Below the pieces are notes generated by a model. It did not search any database. It was not told where the DNA came from and saw nothing but the letters and a program-made list of their open reading frames with translations. From positions 62,001-126,000 of the forward strand of contig JAGFBZ010001955.1 of assembly GCA_018398805.1 (NCBI GenBank): DNA of 64,000 nucleotides, read 5' to 3'. The stretch comes from Hirundichthys speculiger (lineage: Eukaryota > Chordata > Actinopteri > Beloniformes > Exocoetidae). Positions 23,401 through 35,439 of the stretch are shown here, one piece after another. The stretch's first letter is position 1; every line of letters starts with the position of its first letter. Position numbers and translations under genes: made by a program.

Positions 23401-24339
23401 ATATTATCTTCCATATGTATCCAACTGGAAGAGCCCTTTTCTCTTGGTTTGTGCATCTTCTCCCAAAGATGTCTGTGCACAGCCTGATAAAAAAGACCCA
23501 CTGTGACCAGATGAGTTTTATTTTTTTACACTTATAAATACAGGATCAGAAGTCTAATCAGTACTCGTGGCTGCAGAAGCATTTAAAAATGGAAATGTTG
23601 TAAAACAGAAACCTCAGAAATGATGAGGAGTGGTGGTCTGGAGGGGCCGGAGCCAACAGATGGCTCTGCGGCTCCTTGGGAGGTCCCGATGGCGCTGCCG
23701 ACTCTGCCGGCCGGCGCCCTCCACCCCGCGGAGCTGATGGCACCCCCCCCCGCTGCAGCGTAACTAACAGGACTGATTGATGAGCCTTCATTATCGTCGC
23801 CGTGGGCGGCTCCAGGGAGCTTTCGCCTCTGCTCCTGCAGATTCACGCTGCATTCAGCTGGTCTCTAATCAGACCGAGAAGAAACGAAGCGTGAGGCTGC
23901 AGGTTTCTGTCACATCCTCAACAACAGCAGAAGCAACAGACACAGCGGGAAGTCTGGACGCTGGCAAACACTTTAACAAAGTCAGAGCCAATTCATCTGG
24001 TCTTTTTAAAATCAACCCTTACTCACATTTTCATTTCTTATAAACTAGAGGGTTAATTTAAGAGTTAATCCTGATTCAGAATTACCTTTACAGCTAATGT
24101 TCTCAATGAACAGATTCTGATTTACTATTTCAGCCTCTGCAAGTTTCTATAAATGTGATGGATTCTGCTCTGGCTGGTTGTTTAATAAAGTATTTACAGG
24201 CTAATTAGATTTTGTTTATCACTAATTAATCATTTTCATCTTAGAAGCTGCTGTTCAGCGGTTTTGGCACAGAGGTGATTAGAAACACTGTTAGCAACCA
24301 CATTTAATACCAACATGCAAATAGCTTCCAGGTTTTATG
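23401..24339. other. Unassigned
   Basis: Unique sequence, including a GC-rich part at 23630-23770. Short ORFs on both strands overlap and have no known family. Confidence 0.5.
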
Positions 24340-25290
24340 GGAAACTGGAATCAACAGTGATGCTCAAGCTAACAACCACACTAATAACCAGGCGAGCAAC
24401 CAGACTAACAATCACGCTAACAATAATGCTAACAACTGCGCTAACAACGCCACTAACAATCACGCAAACAACCACGCTAATAACCGGGCTAACAATCACG
24501 CTAACAACCATGCTAACAACTGTACTAACAACCACGCTAATAACCAGTCTAACAATCACGCTAACAATAATGCTAACAACTGCGCTAACAATGGCACTAA
24601 CAGTCAAGCAAACAACCACGCTAATAACCAGGCCAACAATCATGCTAACAACTGTACTAACAACCACGCTAATAACCAGGCTAACAATCACACTAACAAC
24701 TGTACTTACAACCACGCTAATAACCAGGCTAACAATCATGGTAACAACTGTACTAACAACCACGCTAATAACCAGGCTAACAATCACACTAACAACTGTA
24801 CTAACAACCACGCTAATAACCAGGCTAACAATCACACTAACAACCATGCTAACAACTGTACTAACAACCACGCTAATAACCAGGCTAACAATCACAATAA
24901 CAACCATGCTAACAACTGTACTAACAACCACGCTAATAACCAGGCTAACAATGACGCTAACAACCATGCTAACAACTGTACTAACAACCACGCTAATAAC
25001 CAGGCTAACAATCATGCTAACAACTGTACTAACAAGCACGCTAATAACCAGGCTAACAATCACACTAACAACCATGCTAACAACTGTACTAACAACCACG
25101 CTAATAACTAGGCTTACAATCATGCTAACAACTGTGCTAACAATCACGGTAACAACCAGGCAAACAACCATGCTAACAACCACATCAAGAACCAGATTAA
25201 CAATCACGCTAACAACCAAGCTATCAATTATCCTAACAGCCATGCTAACAATCACACTAACAACCAGCTAACATTATGGAGAAACAGCTA
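24340..25290. repeat. 12-bp minisatellite GCTAACAACCAC with higher-order blocks
   Basis: Tandem 12-bp words (GCTAACAACCAC, GCTAATAACCAG, GCTAACAATCAC, TACTAACAACTG-like) arranged in recurring 48-72-bp blocks. The unit is a multiple of three, so artefact ORFs of over 300 residues exist on both strands (TTTLITRLTI-type and VSTVVSMIV-type). Confidence 0.93.
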
Positions 25291-25404
25291 ACAAGTAGTT
25301 AACTTGGATAAAAAACAGCTGACATAATCAACAACCAGCCAACATTGCTACTTTCACTACTTTTGTTCAAACTGCTTCTGGATTGAAGCTCAATCATAAT
25401 GTAG

Positions 25405-25500
25405 GTTTTGTTGCAGTTCCTCTACTGACCACTAGGTGCTTCAGCAAAACAGAGCAGATCCCCATCGACTCCCATGTTGAAATGTTTATCTGCACACTGA
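25405..25500 (+). repeat. Dispersed repeat, CTACTGRCCACTAGG family (copy 2)
   Basis: GTTGCAGTTCCTCTACTGAC, CACTAGGTGCTTC, CAAAACAGAGCA and CGACTCCCATGTTGAAATGT occur in the same order as at 54083-54175. Confidence 0.6.
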
Positions 25501-25689
25501 AACAAAAAATGCGTAAAATGTAAAGGAAGTGGTCCTCTGGTAAATCTGTGGACTCCCATCGTGCCTGGAAAGATGGTCTGGTAGTCTAAAAAAAGCTCTT
25601 CATGACGCTAGAACAACTTATTATTTATCATTACTAGAAGAAAACAAAAATAACCCATGTTTTCAGTTCATTGCTGTAGCCAGACTGAC

Positions 25690-26110
25690 AAAGATTCATA
25701 TTTTGGTGATGGATCAGTATCTGGACTAGTTCTGCTGGACCTCAGAGCTGCTTTGATACCATCCATCACAGCGTTTTACTGCTCAGATTACAGCAGGTTA
25801 TTGGGATTAAAGGGACAGAACTAGGCTGGTTTAAATCACATCTATCTGACAGGTTCCAGTTCCTTCATGTTCATGACGTTTCTTCCTCACAGACGAGGGT
25901 CTGCATTGGCGATCCACAGGGTTCAGTGTTAGGACCCGTCCTCTTTACTCTATACGTGCTGCTTCTGGAAATATTATCCAGAGACATAAACTTCATGCAT
26001 GTCTGAAAGACATTCAGACCTGGATGTTCTGTAACTTTTAGCTTTTAAATTCTGATAAAACAGGGGTTATTGTCCTCGGAACACCTGAGGAACAGATGAG
26101 CTTATGTTAG
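25690..26110 (+). pseudogene. L2-clade LINE reverse transcriptase fragment
   Basis: Conceptual plus-strand reading gives LVLLDLRAALIPSITAFYCS-like sequence from a degraded LDLSAAFDTIDH motif, then GWFKSHLSDRFQFLHVHDVS, RVCIGDPQGSVLGPVLFTLY and further on LKDIQTWMF and NSDKTGVIVLGTPEEQ. These are ordered reverse-transcriptase motifs of L2-type LINEs. The YADD active-site segment is missing through an internal deletion, and frame changes are present. Dead fragment. Confidence 0.85.
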
Positions 26111-26884
26111 CTCGGTGAGCCACGCTGAAAACAGCTGACTGGTGGGCGTGTTCCAGCCGGCTACTCAGCGCCGCTGGTCCCTCCTCCCTGCATCACGGCG
26201 CTGCACAGTTCGAGCAAAAAAACCAGCGGGTCACATGACCAGATGCTGCATCAACGCCTTTGTTAAATAAATGAGTCGACGGTAAAACATCTGTATTTGT
26301 CAGCTACTGAGACCTCATTACGTTCCTATTGAAGACCAGCAGCGCTGGTGCAGACTGGAGTTTCCACCAGTGGCTCCTCTCATCCCAGCAGGTGGTTTCC
26401 TGTCATGTGACTGTGCAGAGAAGGATGTTCCAGTTCTGAAGGTGGAAGCGCTGCCTCTGTAAAAGTTACGAGTCAGCAGGCGGTAAACCGCTAAGGAGGA
26501 ACGTTTAACATTCCCTCCACATCCGCTTCCCTCCTCCCTCCTCCTCCTCTTCCTCTCACCCCCAGAAGAAAATGGATGAAGGTCAGGACAGCAGAAGATT
26601 AATTTGCTCTTACCTCTGATAAATTATGAAATTAGCCTGTCAAAGGGGAGAAAAACACGATTTGGTGAGTTGTTCCTAAGAGCCCCGGAGGGAATCCTCC
26701 TGCCGGGAGGTAATGTGATCACACAGCCGTGTCATTTCAATTTGAGCTCGTTTCATTCCTGGGAACACGTGAGCTGAGGCTTTTTTTTTCCCTTTCAGAT
26801 TTGTTTATTACAGTTCTGGTTTCCAGTGAAAAAAAATCAAACATCAAGTTAACGCTGTCAGAGAAATGACAAGTTAAAAGCCAT
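26111..26884. other. Unassigned
   Basis: Unique intronic sequence; a pyrimidine-rich tract lies at 26526-26562. Nothing recognised. Confidence 0.5.
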
Positions 26885-29480
26885 CGTATCGTGGTGGACC
26901 TGAGGGGAGTTAGGGTACATCTGAGGAGGGTTAGGGTTCATCTGAGGAGGGTTAGGGTTCACCTGAGGGGGGTTAGGGTACATCTGAGGAGGGTTAGGGT
27001 TCATCTGAGGAGGGTTAGGGTACATCTGAGGAGGGTAAGGGTTCATCTGGAGGGGTTAGGGTACATCTGAGGAGGGTTAGGGTTCATCTGAGGAGGGTTA
27101 GGGTTCATCTGGAGGGGTTAGGGTACATCTGAGGAGGGTTAGGGTTCATCTGAGGAGGGTTAGGATACATCTGAGGAGGGTTAGGGTTCACCTGGTTAGG
27201 ATACATCTGAGGAGGGTTAGGGTTCACCTGGTTAGGGTACATCTGAGGAGGGTTAGGGTACATCTGAGGAGGGTTAGGGTTCACCTGGTTAGGATACATC
27301 TGAGGAGGGTTAGGGTTCATCTGTTTAGGATACATCTGAGGAGGGTTAGGGTACATCTGAGGAGGGTTAGGGTTCACCTGGTTAGGATACATCTGAGGAG
27401 GGTTAGGGTACATCTGAGGAGGGTTAGGGTTCATCTGAGGAGGGTTAGGGTTCACCTGGTTAGGATACATCTGAGGAGGGTTAGGGTACATCTGAGGAGG
27501 GTTAGGGTTCAGGGTTAGGTCATCTGAGGAGGGTTAGGGTTCACCTGGTTAGGATACATCTGAGGAGGGTTAGGGTTCATCTGAGGAGGGTTAGGGTTCA
27601 CCTGGTTAGGATACATCTGAGGAGGGTTAGGGTTCACCTGGTTAGGATACATCTGAGGAGGGTTAGGGTACATCTGAGGAGGGTTAGGGTTCACCTGGTT
27701 AGGATACATCTGAGGAGGGTTAGGGTACATCTGAGGAGGGTTAGGGTTCATCTGGTTAGGATACATCTGAGGAGGGTTAGGGTACATCTGAGAGGGGTTA
27801 GGGTTCATCTGAGGAGGGTTAGGGTACATCTGAGGAGGGTTAGGGTTCATCTGAGGAGGGTTAGGGTTCATCTGAGGAGGGTTAGGGTTCATCTGAGGAG
27901 GGGGTTAGGGTTCATCTGAGGAGGGTTAGGGTACATCTGAGGAGGGTTAGGGTTCATCTGAGGAGGTTAGGGTACATCTGAGGAGGGTTAGGGGGAGGGG
28001 TTAGGGTTCATCTGAGGAGGGTTAGGGTTCATCTGAGGAGGGTTAGGGTTCATCTGAGGAGGGTTAGGGTTCATCTGGGGGGGTTAGGGTTCATCTGAGG
28101 GGGGTTAGGGTTCATCTGAGGAGGGTTAGGGTTCACCTGTTTAGGATAGGGTTCATCTGAGGAGGGTTAGGGTTCATCTGAGGAGGGTTAGGGTACATCT
28201 GAGGAGGGTTAGGGTTCATCTGAGGAGGGTTAGGGTACATCTGAGGAGGGTTAGGGTACATCTGAGGAGGGTTAGGGTTCATCTGAGGAGGGTTAGGGTT
28301 CATCTGAGGAGGGTTAGGGTTCATCTGAGGGGGGTTAGGGTTCATCTGAGGAGGGTTAGGGTTCATCTGAGGAGGGTTAGGGTTCATCTGAGGAGGGTTA
28401 GGGTTCACCTGGTTAGGATACATCTGAGGAGGGTTAGGGTTCATCTGAGGAGGGTTAGGATACATCTGAGGGGGGTTAGGGTTCACCTGAGGAGGGTTAG
28501 GGTTCATCTGAGGAGGGTTAGGGTACATCTGAGGAGGGTTAGGGTTCACCTGAGGAGGGTTAGGGTTCACCTGTTTAGGATACATCTGAGGAGGGTTAGG
28601 GTTCACCTGAGGAGGGTTAGGGTTCACCTGTTTAGGATACATCTGAGGAGGGTTAGGGTTCATCTGAGGAGGGTTAGGGTTCACCTGTTTAGGATACATC
28701 TGAGGAGGGTTAGGGTTCATCTGAGGAGGGTTAGGGTACATCTGAGGAGGGTTAGGGTTCATCTGAGGAGGGTTAGGGTACACCTGTTTAGGATACATCT
28801 GAGGAGGGTTAGGGTTCATCTGAGGAGGGTTAGGGTTCACCTGTTTAGGATACATCTGAGGAGGGTTAGGGTTCACCTGAGGAGGGTTAGGGTTCACCTG
28901 TTTAGGATACATCTGAGGAGGGTTAGGGTTCATCTGAGGAGGGTTAGGGTACATCTGAGGAGGGTTAGGGTTCATCTGAGGAGGGTTAGGGTTTACCTGG
29001 TTAGGGTACATCTGAGGAGGGTTAGGGTTCATCTGAGGAGGGTTAGGGTTCACCTGTTTAGGATACATCTGAGGAGGGTTAGGGTTCATCTGAGGAGGGT
29101 TAGGGTTCACCTGTTTAGGAGAATCTGAGGAGGGTTAGGGTTCATCTGAGGAGGGTTAGGGTTCATCTGAGGAGGGTTAGGGTTAGGGTTCATCTGAGGA
29201 GGGTTAGGGTTCACTGTTTAGGATACATCTGAGGAGGTTAGGGTTATCTGAGGAGGGTTAGGGTTCTGTTTAGGATACATCTGAGGAGGGTTAGGGTTCA
29301 TCTGAGGAGGGTTAGGGTTCATCTGAGGAGGGTTAGGGTTCATCTGAGGAGGGTTAGGGTTCATCTGAGGAGGGTTAGGGTACATCTGAGGAGGGTTAGG
29401 GTTCATCTGAGGAGGGTTAGGGTTCATCTGAGGAGGGTTAGGGTTCATCTGAGGAGGGTTAGGGTTCATCTGAGGAGGCT
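26885..29480. repeat. 2.6-kb telomere-like 21-bp minisatellite
   Basis: Tandem units of GGTTAGGGTTCATCTGAGGA plus G, with variants having TACATC for TTCATC and a shorter CACCTGGTTAGGATACATC type. Almost every unit holds one TTAGGG. The array is in the last grm7 intron, with the G-rich strand on plus. The minus strand reads endlessly as MNPNPPQ/MYPNPPQ heptapeptides, giving ORFs up to 325 residues that are repeat artefacts. Confidence 0.95.
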
Positions 29481-30068
29481 TATGAACAACAGCACATAAC
29501 CTTTATCGTCCCACAGTTATTTATTTTACAGAAATCAGACAAGAGGAAAAGAAAAGTCATGTTCTGGAGCATTCAGGCGTAATAACCCAATGCCAAGAGG
29601 GAACCCCATCAGCAGCGGTGTTTACCAGGGCTCACCTGCCTCCGATGTACCTGCTTCCTGCCAAAAGCAGCCAATCACATTTCCTTCCACTCAGGACACA
29701 ACCAAGGTCTGAATCAGCCTCCGCTCCACCATTTTATTGGCGAGTACCAGCTGCGAGGCCGCAACTTTCACCGTGTTTTTCATTTTTCTAATTTTTTATT
29801 TTTTTAATTGTTAAGTCAATATTTTTATTCTTCTGTATCACACATTTTTAATTCATCTTTGTAAAAATATGCTTTATACATTCTTTAATAAAATTTGTGA
29901 TTTTAAGTAAATTTCGCCTGTTTTCCTCTTAAAGTGAAATCCAGAATTCCATAGAATTATGCATTTATAAAGCTACAAATTTAGTGATTTTTTTTTTTTT
30001 TAAAAGTGGATTTATTCATAACGCTGGAGTTTTAATGAACGGGACCCCCTCCAACCCACCATACTCAC
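29481..30068. other. grm7 intron, unassigned
   Basis: Unique and A/T-rich intronic sequence between the telomere-like array and the TM7 exon. Nothing else supported. Confidence 0.5.
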
Positions 30069-30315
30069 TGCTGGGCTCCGTGGTCTCACACAGCTCCGTC
30101 TTGGCCTCCCCGTTGGGCCGGTCGCTGGCCTTGTGGGAGAGGCGGGACGACATGGTGGCAGCCGTGACGACGGCCTTGAACGACCGCTTCCTCTTCTGCA
30201 CGTTGAGCTCCGGGTGGAAGATAATGACGTAGACTTTGGGCACGTAGAGCAAACCGAGCGCAACGGAGGCGCTCAGGTTCATGGAGATGGTCAGCGTGGT
30301 CGTCTGGATGTACAG
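30069..30315 (-). CDS. grm7: grm7 exon: TM7 and proximal cytoplasmic tail
   Basis: A 247-bp exon from [20 protein letters not shown] (extracellular loop 3 and TM7) through the membrane-proximal tail [20 protein letters not shown] to [15 protein letters not shown]. The acceptor is CCCCACAG just above 30315; the donor is GTGAGT at 30068-30063. It ends one base into a codon, as in mammalian GRM7, where the splice lies inside the serine codon after VDPN. The basic [14 protein letters not shown] segment corresponds to the region known in mammalian mGluR7 to bind calmodulin and G-beta-gamma and to be phosphorylated by PKC; that role is inferred here from conservation. The open frame continues past the donor into intron and should not be read as the C-terminus. 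Confidence 0.94.
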
Positions 30316-30349
30316 CTGTGGGGGAGGGGAAGATAATAGATAACAATTT

Positions 30350-31430
30350 AATGTCAAAAAATCACAACTTTATTGGTAAAAAAGCAGCATACGCTCATGA
30401 AACTGAAAGACTGCGACATTTATTGTGGAATGATTTATCGGGGAATTCAAGACAAAAAGACATTTAAGACAAAAAAAAAAATTATTATATATAAACGCAA
30501 CTTTTAGTCCTAAAATCAAGAAATTTTGCCATCAATGGTTGAATTTTGTAATATTGCAACTTTTTATTGTAAAAAGTCAATTTTTGTCATGAAATTTCAA
30601 CTTTTTCAAAGTTGTGATTTTTTTTGACATTAAATTATTACTTTAATGTCGTAAAACTGTGAGTTTTGTATAACTGCAACTTTATGTCCTAAAATGACAA
30701 TATTTTGTAGTAAAATCACAAGTTTCATGAAATTGTACGTTTTAACTGAATATCACAACTTTCTGTCATAAAATATTGACTTTCACAAAACTGCTTATGT
30801 CCTAAAATCACAAATGTTGTCAAACCAAATGTTTTGAAAAAATGTGACTTTACTGCGAAAATGTTGACTTTCAAAGAATCACAAATTTTAGTCATGAAGT
30901 TTCAAATTTCTCAAAAATGCTGATTTTTTTTATAACTGCAAGTTTAACAACAAAAAAAAAATCACTAATTTCACAAAATTGTCACTTTTTGACTTAATAT
31001 TAAAACTTTTGTTAGAAAATATTTATGAGAAACTTTTATGAGAAAATCAGAAAGTTTGGACATAATATTATAACTTCATGTTTCATAAATACAGTTTTAT
31101 GTTCTTTAAACTACATTTTGTTGTAGAATCGCAAATTTAGCAAAATTTATTTTTAAAAAATTTAACAAAATTGCAACTTTGTTGTGAAAGGCATATTTTC
31201 ATCATGGGACCTCAAATTTCTACATAAAATCATAACTTAATGTCACAAAATCACCAGTTTTGTTACAACTGCAACTTAACATCCTATAATCATGAAACTG
31301 TTGTTAAATCATAAATTTTGCAAAATTGTAACTTTTTATACATAAAATTACAGTTTTTCTGTAAAACTGTAAATTTCCATCATGATTTCATAAAAACCAT
31401 GAACTTTACACACCTGTGACTTTCATACAA
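30350..31430. repeat. AT-rich degenerate word array, inverted orientation
   Basis: Recurrent AAATCACAACTTT, TGTAAAAAGTCAATTTT and CATGAAATTTCAACTTTTTC words. These are the reverse complement of the word family in 20741-22730 and begin about 35 bp upstream of the TM7 exon acceptor. Confidence 0.8.
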
Positions 31431-31436
31431 AAAAAA

Positions 31437-32310
31437 AATTCCTCCTACAGCTGTTCTGGACCCCCACCTCCTACAGCTGTTCTGGACCCCCACCCCCTAC
31501 AGCTGTTCTGGACCCCCACCTCCTACAGCTGTTCTGGACCCCCACCTCCTACAGCTGTTCTGGACCCCCACTTCCTACAGCTGTTCTGGACCCCACCTCC
31601 TACAGCTGTTCTGGACCCCCACCTGCTGCAGCTGTTCTGGACCCCACCTCCACAGCTGTTCTGGACCCCCACATCCTACAGCTGTTCTGGACCCCCCCCT
31701 CCTACAGCTGTTCTGGACCCCCACATCCAACAGCTGTTCTGGACCCCCACCTCCTACAGCTGTTCTGGACCCCAGCTGTTCTGGACCCCCCCTCCTGCAG
31801 CTACTTTGGACCCCCCCTCCTACAGCTGTTCCAGGCACTCCCCACCCCCTACAGCTGTTCTGGACCCCCACATCCAACAGCTGTTCTGGACCCCCCCACC
31901 TCTACAGCTGTTCGGACCCCAGCTGTTCTGGACCCCCACCTCCTGCTGTTAACCCCCCAGCTGTTCTGGACCCCCCCCTACAGCTGTTCTGGACCCCCCA
32001 CATCCAACAGCTGTTCTGGACCCCCCCTCCTACAGCTGTTCTGGACCCCAGCTGTTCTGGACCCCCACCTCCTACAGCTGTTATGCTGGACCCCAGCTGT
32101 TCTGGACCCCCACACCCCTACAGCTGTTACTGGACCCCCACCCCCTACAGCTGTTCTGGACCCCCCCCTACAGCTGTTCCGCCCCACCTGCAGCTGTTTG
32201 GACCCCACCTCCTACAGCTGTTCTGGACCCCCACCTCCTACAGCTGTTCCAGGCCTCCCCACCCCCTACAGCTGTTCCGCCCCACCTGCAGCTATTCTGG
32301 ACCTCTGCCT
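31437..32310. repeat. 26-bp minisatellite (ACAGCTGTTCTGGACCCC)
   Basis: Units contain CTACAGCTGTTCTGGACCCC followed by CACCTC, with indels. CAGCTG is a palindromic E-box repeated about 35 times. Confidence 0.94.
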
Positions 32311-32955
32311 GTCCTCCGGCGCCGTCAGCTGGCGGAGCCGCTGCGTTAATCTTTTATATTCTGTGTATATTGGCCCCCCAGCCTTCATCGTCGGGCCCTC
32401 TGAACCCGATCCAGCGCAGAAACGGGCCCAGGACGAAGGCATAAAGAGGCGCCGGCGTGTCATAACGGGCGTCCCGGAGAGGCTTTCAGAGAGGCAGCCC
32501 CGCTGTCGTTATGTGTTATGGCCCTGCTGTCACCGTCTGATGGCTGCCCGTTATCGAGAGGAGGGGAACAACGCAGCAGGAAGGACAATCGGACTGAAAC
32601 ACCAGAACACCCCCCCCCCCACTCTGTCTCTAAACGTGTTCAAGATAAAAACACTTCCTGTTTGGTCTCTGACTGTAAGCATTTCATCATTTCACTGTTA
32701 TTTTGACCTTAATGGATGAACTGAACATCAGCAGGTCTGCACACCTCTATGAAAGCACATGTTCTGGCCGTTTCAGATGTGAGTTCACACAATGCCAAAA
32801 GGGAGAGACATCAGCAACAGTCTTAGAGAAGCAATTAGAAAGTCTTGAAAGCGTTCTGAAACCAGTTCCAAACTATATGGAGTTCACATTCACAATACAT
32901 GAAGCAATGTGACACGATCCAAAATGTTATGATACGATATGATAAAAACAAAACA
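32311..32955. other. Unassigned; GC-rich unique block
   Basis: 32380-32600 is GC-rich, non-repetitive intronic sequence that could be conserved non-coding DNA, but nothing in the window proves it. Confidence 0.45.
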
Positions 32956-32963
32956 CTATGATA

Positions 32964-33608
32964 TAGGCTTGGGCTGTATTACGGTAATACCGTATACTTC
33001 CGATATTCAAAAATAGCAGCGGTATCAGTTTCAATACCGTCTTAAAAATGCAATGAATGATTTTCTCTCCTGTATCGCTGTGGGTTCTGCTTTATTTTAC
33101 CGTTTATTCATGTTCGCTTGCAGCACATCTCGGTTTGACTCGTCCTGTTAAGGTACTGACGATGAAAACAGCACTTCCTGAGTTTACTGCTTCAAAATAA
33201 AAGCTTCTAATGAAACTAATAATGTTGGACTTTTATGTTGAAGAATTCATAGGAAGTGAAACTTCAGACACTTTACTATAAAGCGCGTTTTAGCGCTGCA
33301 GGAGAGAGAGGAGTTGTAGCAGAGAAGGAACAGTTAAAACTACAGTGAAAAGCAAGAAATACACAAATAAATATCAACTGTAGTTGAGCCAAGTTTATAT
33401 TGAAGCACTGAACTGCTGTTTCGAGGTAAACTCGCCTTTTTTTCAGGCGTAAAGCACTACGGCGGTGCACATAATGGGGACGGCTGTTTTGACGGGCGGC
33501 GTCCGCCGGTGGTGTTTGTTCGCCTTAATAATCGCGGGAATACCGTATACCCCGGTAAAATGTGAGGGAAGTTTGACGGTATCAAAATTTGGATACCGCC
33601 CAAGCCTA
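32964..33608. mobile_element. 645-bp hAT-type element with 8-bp target duplication
   Basis: Left end TAGGCTTGGGC and right end GCCCAAGCCTA are inverted repeats. CTATGATA at 32956-32963 is repeated at 33609-33616, the 8-bp duplication expected of hAT. Subterminal sequence is rich in GGTATACCGTAT-like words. No transposase; non-autonomous. Confidence 0.88.
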
Positions 33609-33616
33609 CTATGATA

Positions 33617-34759
33617 TGAAGAAATACAATGATGTGATGCATTACGACACGAGAGTCACCGTCAGCAATGAAACCAATCAGGATCAGAAACAAAAACCAG
33701 TCAGTAGATCAGAGTCAATTCAAGAGCAATTATTAATGAATGAATAATGAAATAAAACCAGCCTTTAATAATCAGGCCCTTTCAAACAGACACAGGTGAC
33801 TCTTCTGAACCTCGCTGGTGGCAAAAACTCGTCCTCAAGGTGAAAGACATAGTTGGCTCCTTTAAAAATGGCTGATTATAAATTGTATGGAGGAGTCAAT
33901 GTCCTAAAACCTCAATGAACCGAATCAAAGACGCAAAGAAGAATGGAGCAGAATTCCTCCACAACGGTGAGAGAGACTGATGGAGTCAGACGGGACGGAG
34001 GGTTGATAAGGAGAGAAAAGAGGCCTGATCATCTGCCGTTCTCTTATCAGATCATTCAGGTCAGGAGAGATTGCAGATGAAGCTGGGAGTCGGACCACAG
34101 GAAGGTCAAGAGGATCATTAATCTTCTGAAGATGAGACTTCCCGTCTGCTCCATTGATGAGAAAAGCTTTTCATGAATGCTGAAAAGAAAATCCCAGATA
34201 TCTGATTGAAACTGTATAAGAAAGCGGATCGATGTTGCTTATCAAAAAAAAAAAAGAAGCCATTTCTGGCATCTGTGGTCTCATCTGACAAAGTTTTACC
34301 TGTTTATTTAACACACAGAAGAATCAGGGTTACATTTTGTCCTCAGATTTACTGAATTTAGAAGACCAGGCTGTTTCCAACCACTACTTCAGTGATTCAT
34401 TTTAAACTGCTGATCAAACTCAATATCTAATACCTAAACTGATCTCCAGCTACCTGTCCACTTTTCTTGGAGGAGCTCTTGAAGCCAAGGGGACAACATC
34501 TCCGTGGAGGGTCCTGATCTGTCCTGAGGTCTCCGTCTGATAGACATGACCAGTACACCTTCTTTGGAAGACGTCCAGACCAACTCCTCCCATTGTGGGA
34601 TGGGCAGCAACTGTAGGCTGTCGCAGACCGAAGATCACCATGGTGAAGGAATTGTGACGATAACTTGGTTCAAAATCAGCTGTCCTACATCCTACAGTCT
34701 GGAGACCAAAGACAACCTGATTCGGGATGTTCCTGGCGACTACTTTCCCTGTCGACTAA
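33617..34759. other. Unassigned
   Basis: Unique intronic sequence with short chance ORFs only. Confidence 0.5.
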
Positions 34760-35272
34760 ACGAAAATTTTAAGACTAGTCGACTAGTCTAAGAAAATGAT
34801 GTGCTCCAGCCTGGAAGTTATCAGTTAGCGTCCCGGTACGGTGTATTCGGGCTCAACATATTCCATTAGCTTCCTGAAGCCTTTACCTTCCACAAAGTTA
34901 AGTGGAAGCATATCTTGCGAAGTCATTATCGTGATGAGCTGCGTTATCCTCTCAGACCGGACGGGAGAACACGTCTCCGGGTAAACAATGTCAAATCGGC
35001 CTGAGTGTGGCTAGCACCGCTAGCATCAGCAGCCGTCGTCTCGTGCAGATTAATGTCCAAATGCTTGAGTCGAATGTGGTTGCCGCGGAGAGGGGGGCTG
35101 CTGTCTGACGGCTCTGTAGCCCCGACTAGTGGCGGGCGGCTGTATGACAGTTAAGCGGCCTTGTACATGAATAAAACACAAATTGGTTTAAACGACTAAC
35201 ATTTCTGGTGCCGACTAGTAAGTTGGGCGGACATTTAATCGTTTAGACGACTAATCGCGCGCATCCCTAGAC
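34760..35272. mobile_element. DNA transposon remnant with GACTAGTC-rich ends
   Basis: 34773-34788 is a perfect 16-bp palindrome GACTAGTCGACTAGTC. The right end has CGACTAATCGCGCGCATCCC, in inverted relation to the left GACTAAACGA words. The layout fits a fish hAT-like family beginning TAGGGATGCGCG. No target duplication was found. Confidence 0.55.
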
Positions 35273-35439
35273 CTGATCTAAATATCCGTCTGCTTAATAG
35301 CCTATTAAAATCTAACTTGGAATGATGCATTGATTATTGCGAGCCAGTGCTGTTCCACAGAAAAATACGAATCCAGAGTTTACCTCTTCTACCCAACCAA
35401 CACAAGGACCACATTCTTCTCCTTTTACTGCTTTTTATT

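Noticed and set aside
24315..25271. Overlapping 318- and 306-residue ORFs on opposite strands
   Set aside because: Both come from the 12-bp array; simultaneous openness on both strands is expected from the repeat.
26858..29469. Minus-strand ORFs of NPNPPQMYPNPPQM heptapeptides as a structural protein
   Set aside because: The 21-bp unit is a multiple of three and lies in a grm7 intron. Frame changes occur with each indel and there is no non-repeat N- or C-terminus.
30016..30068. Reading the TM7 exon ORF to its stop ([10 protein letters not shown] tail) as the receptor C-terminus
   Set aside because: A GTGAGT donor lies at the exact phase used in GRM7, and a matching terminal exon with KYVSY was found at 17669-17718.
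17719..30068. Search for an mGluR7b-type alternative exon
   Set aside because: No stretch resembling the known b-type tail was found by eye. A partial resemblance at 18160-18200 lacks the expected residues. Absence is not proof.
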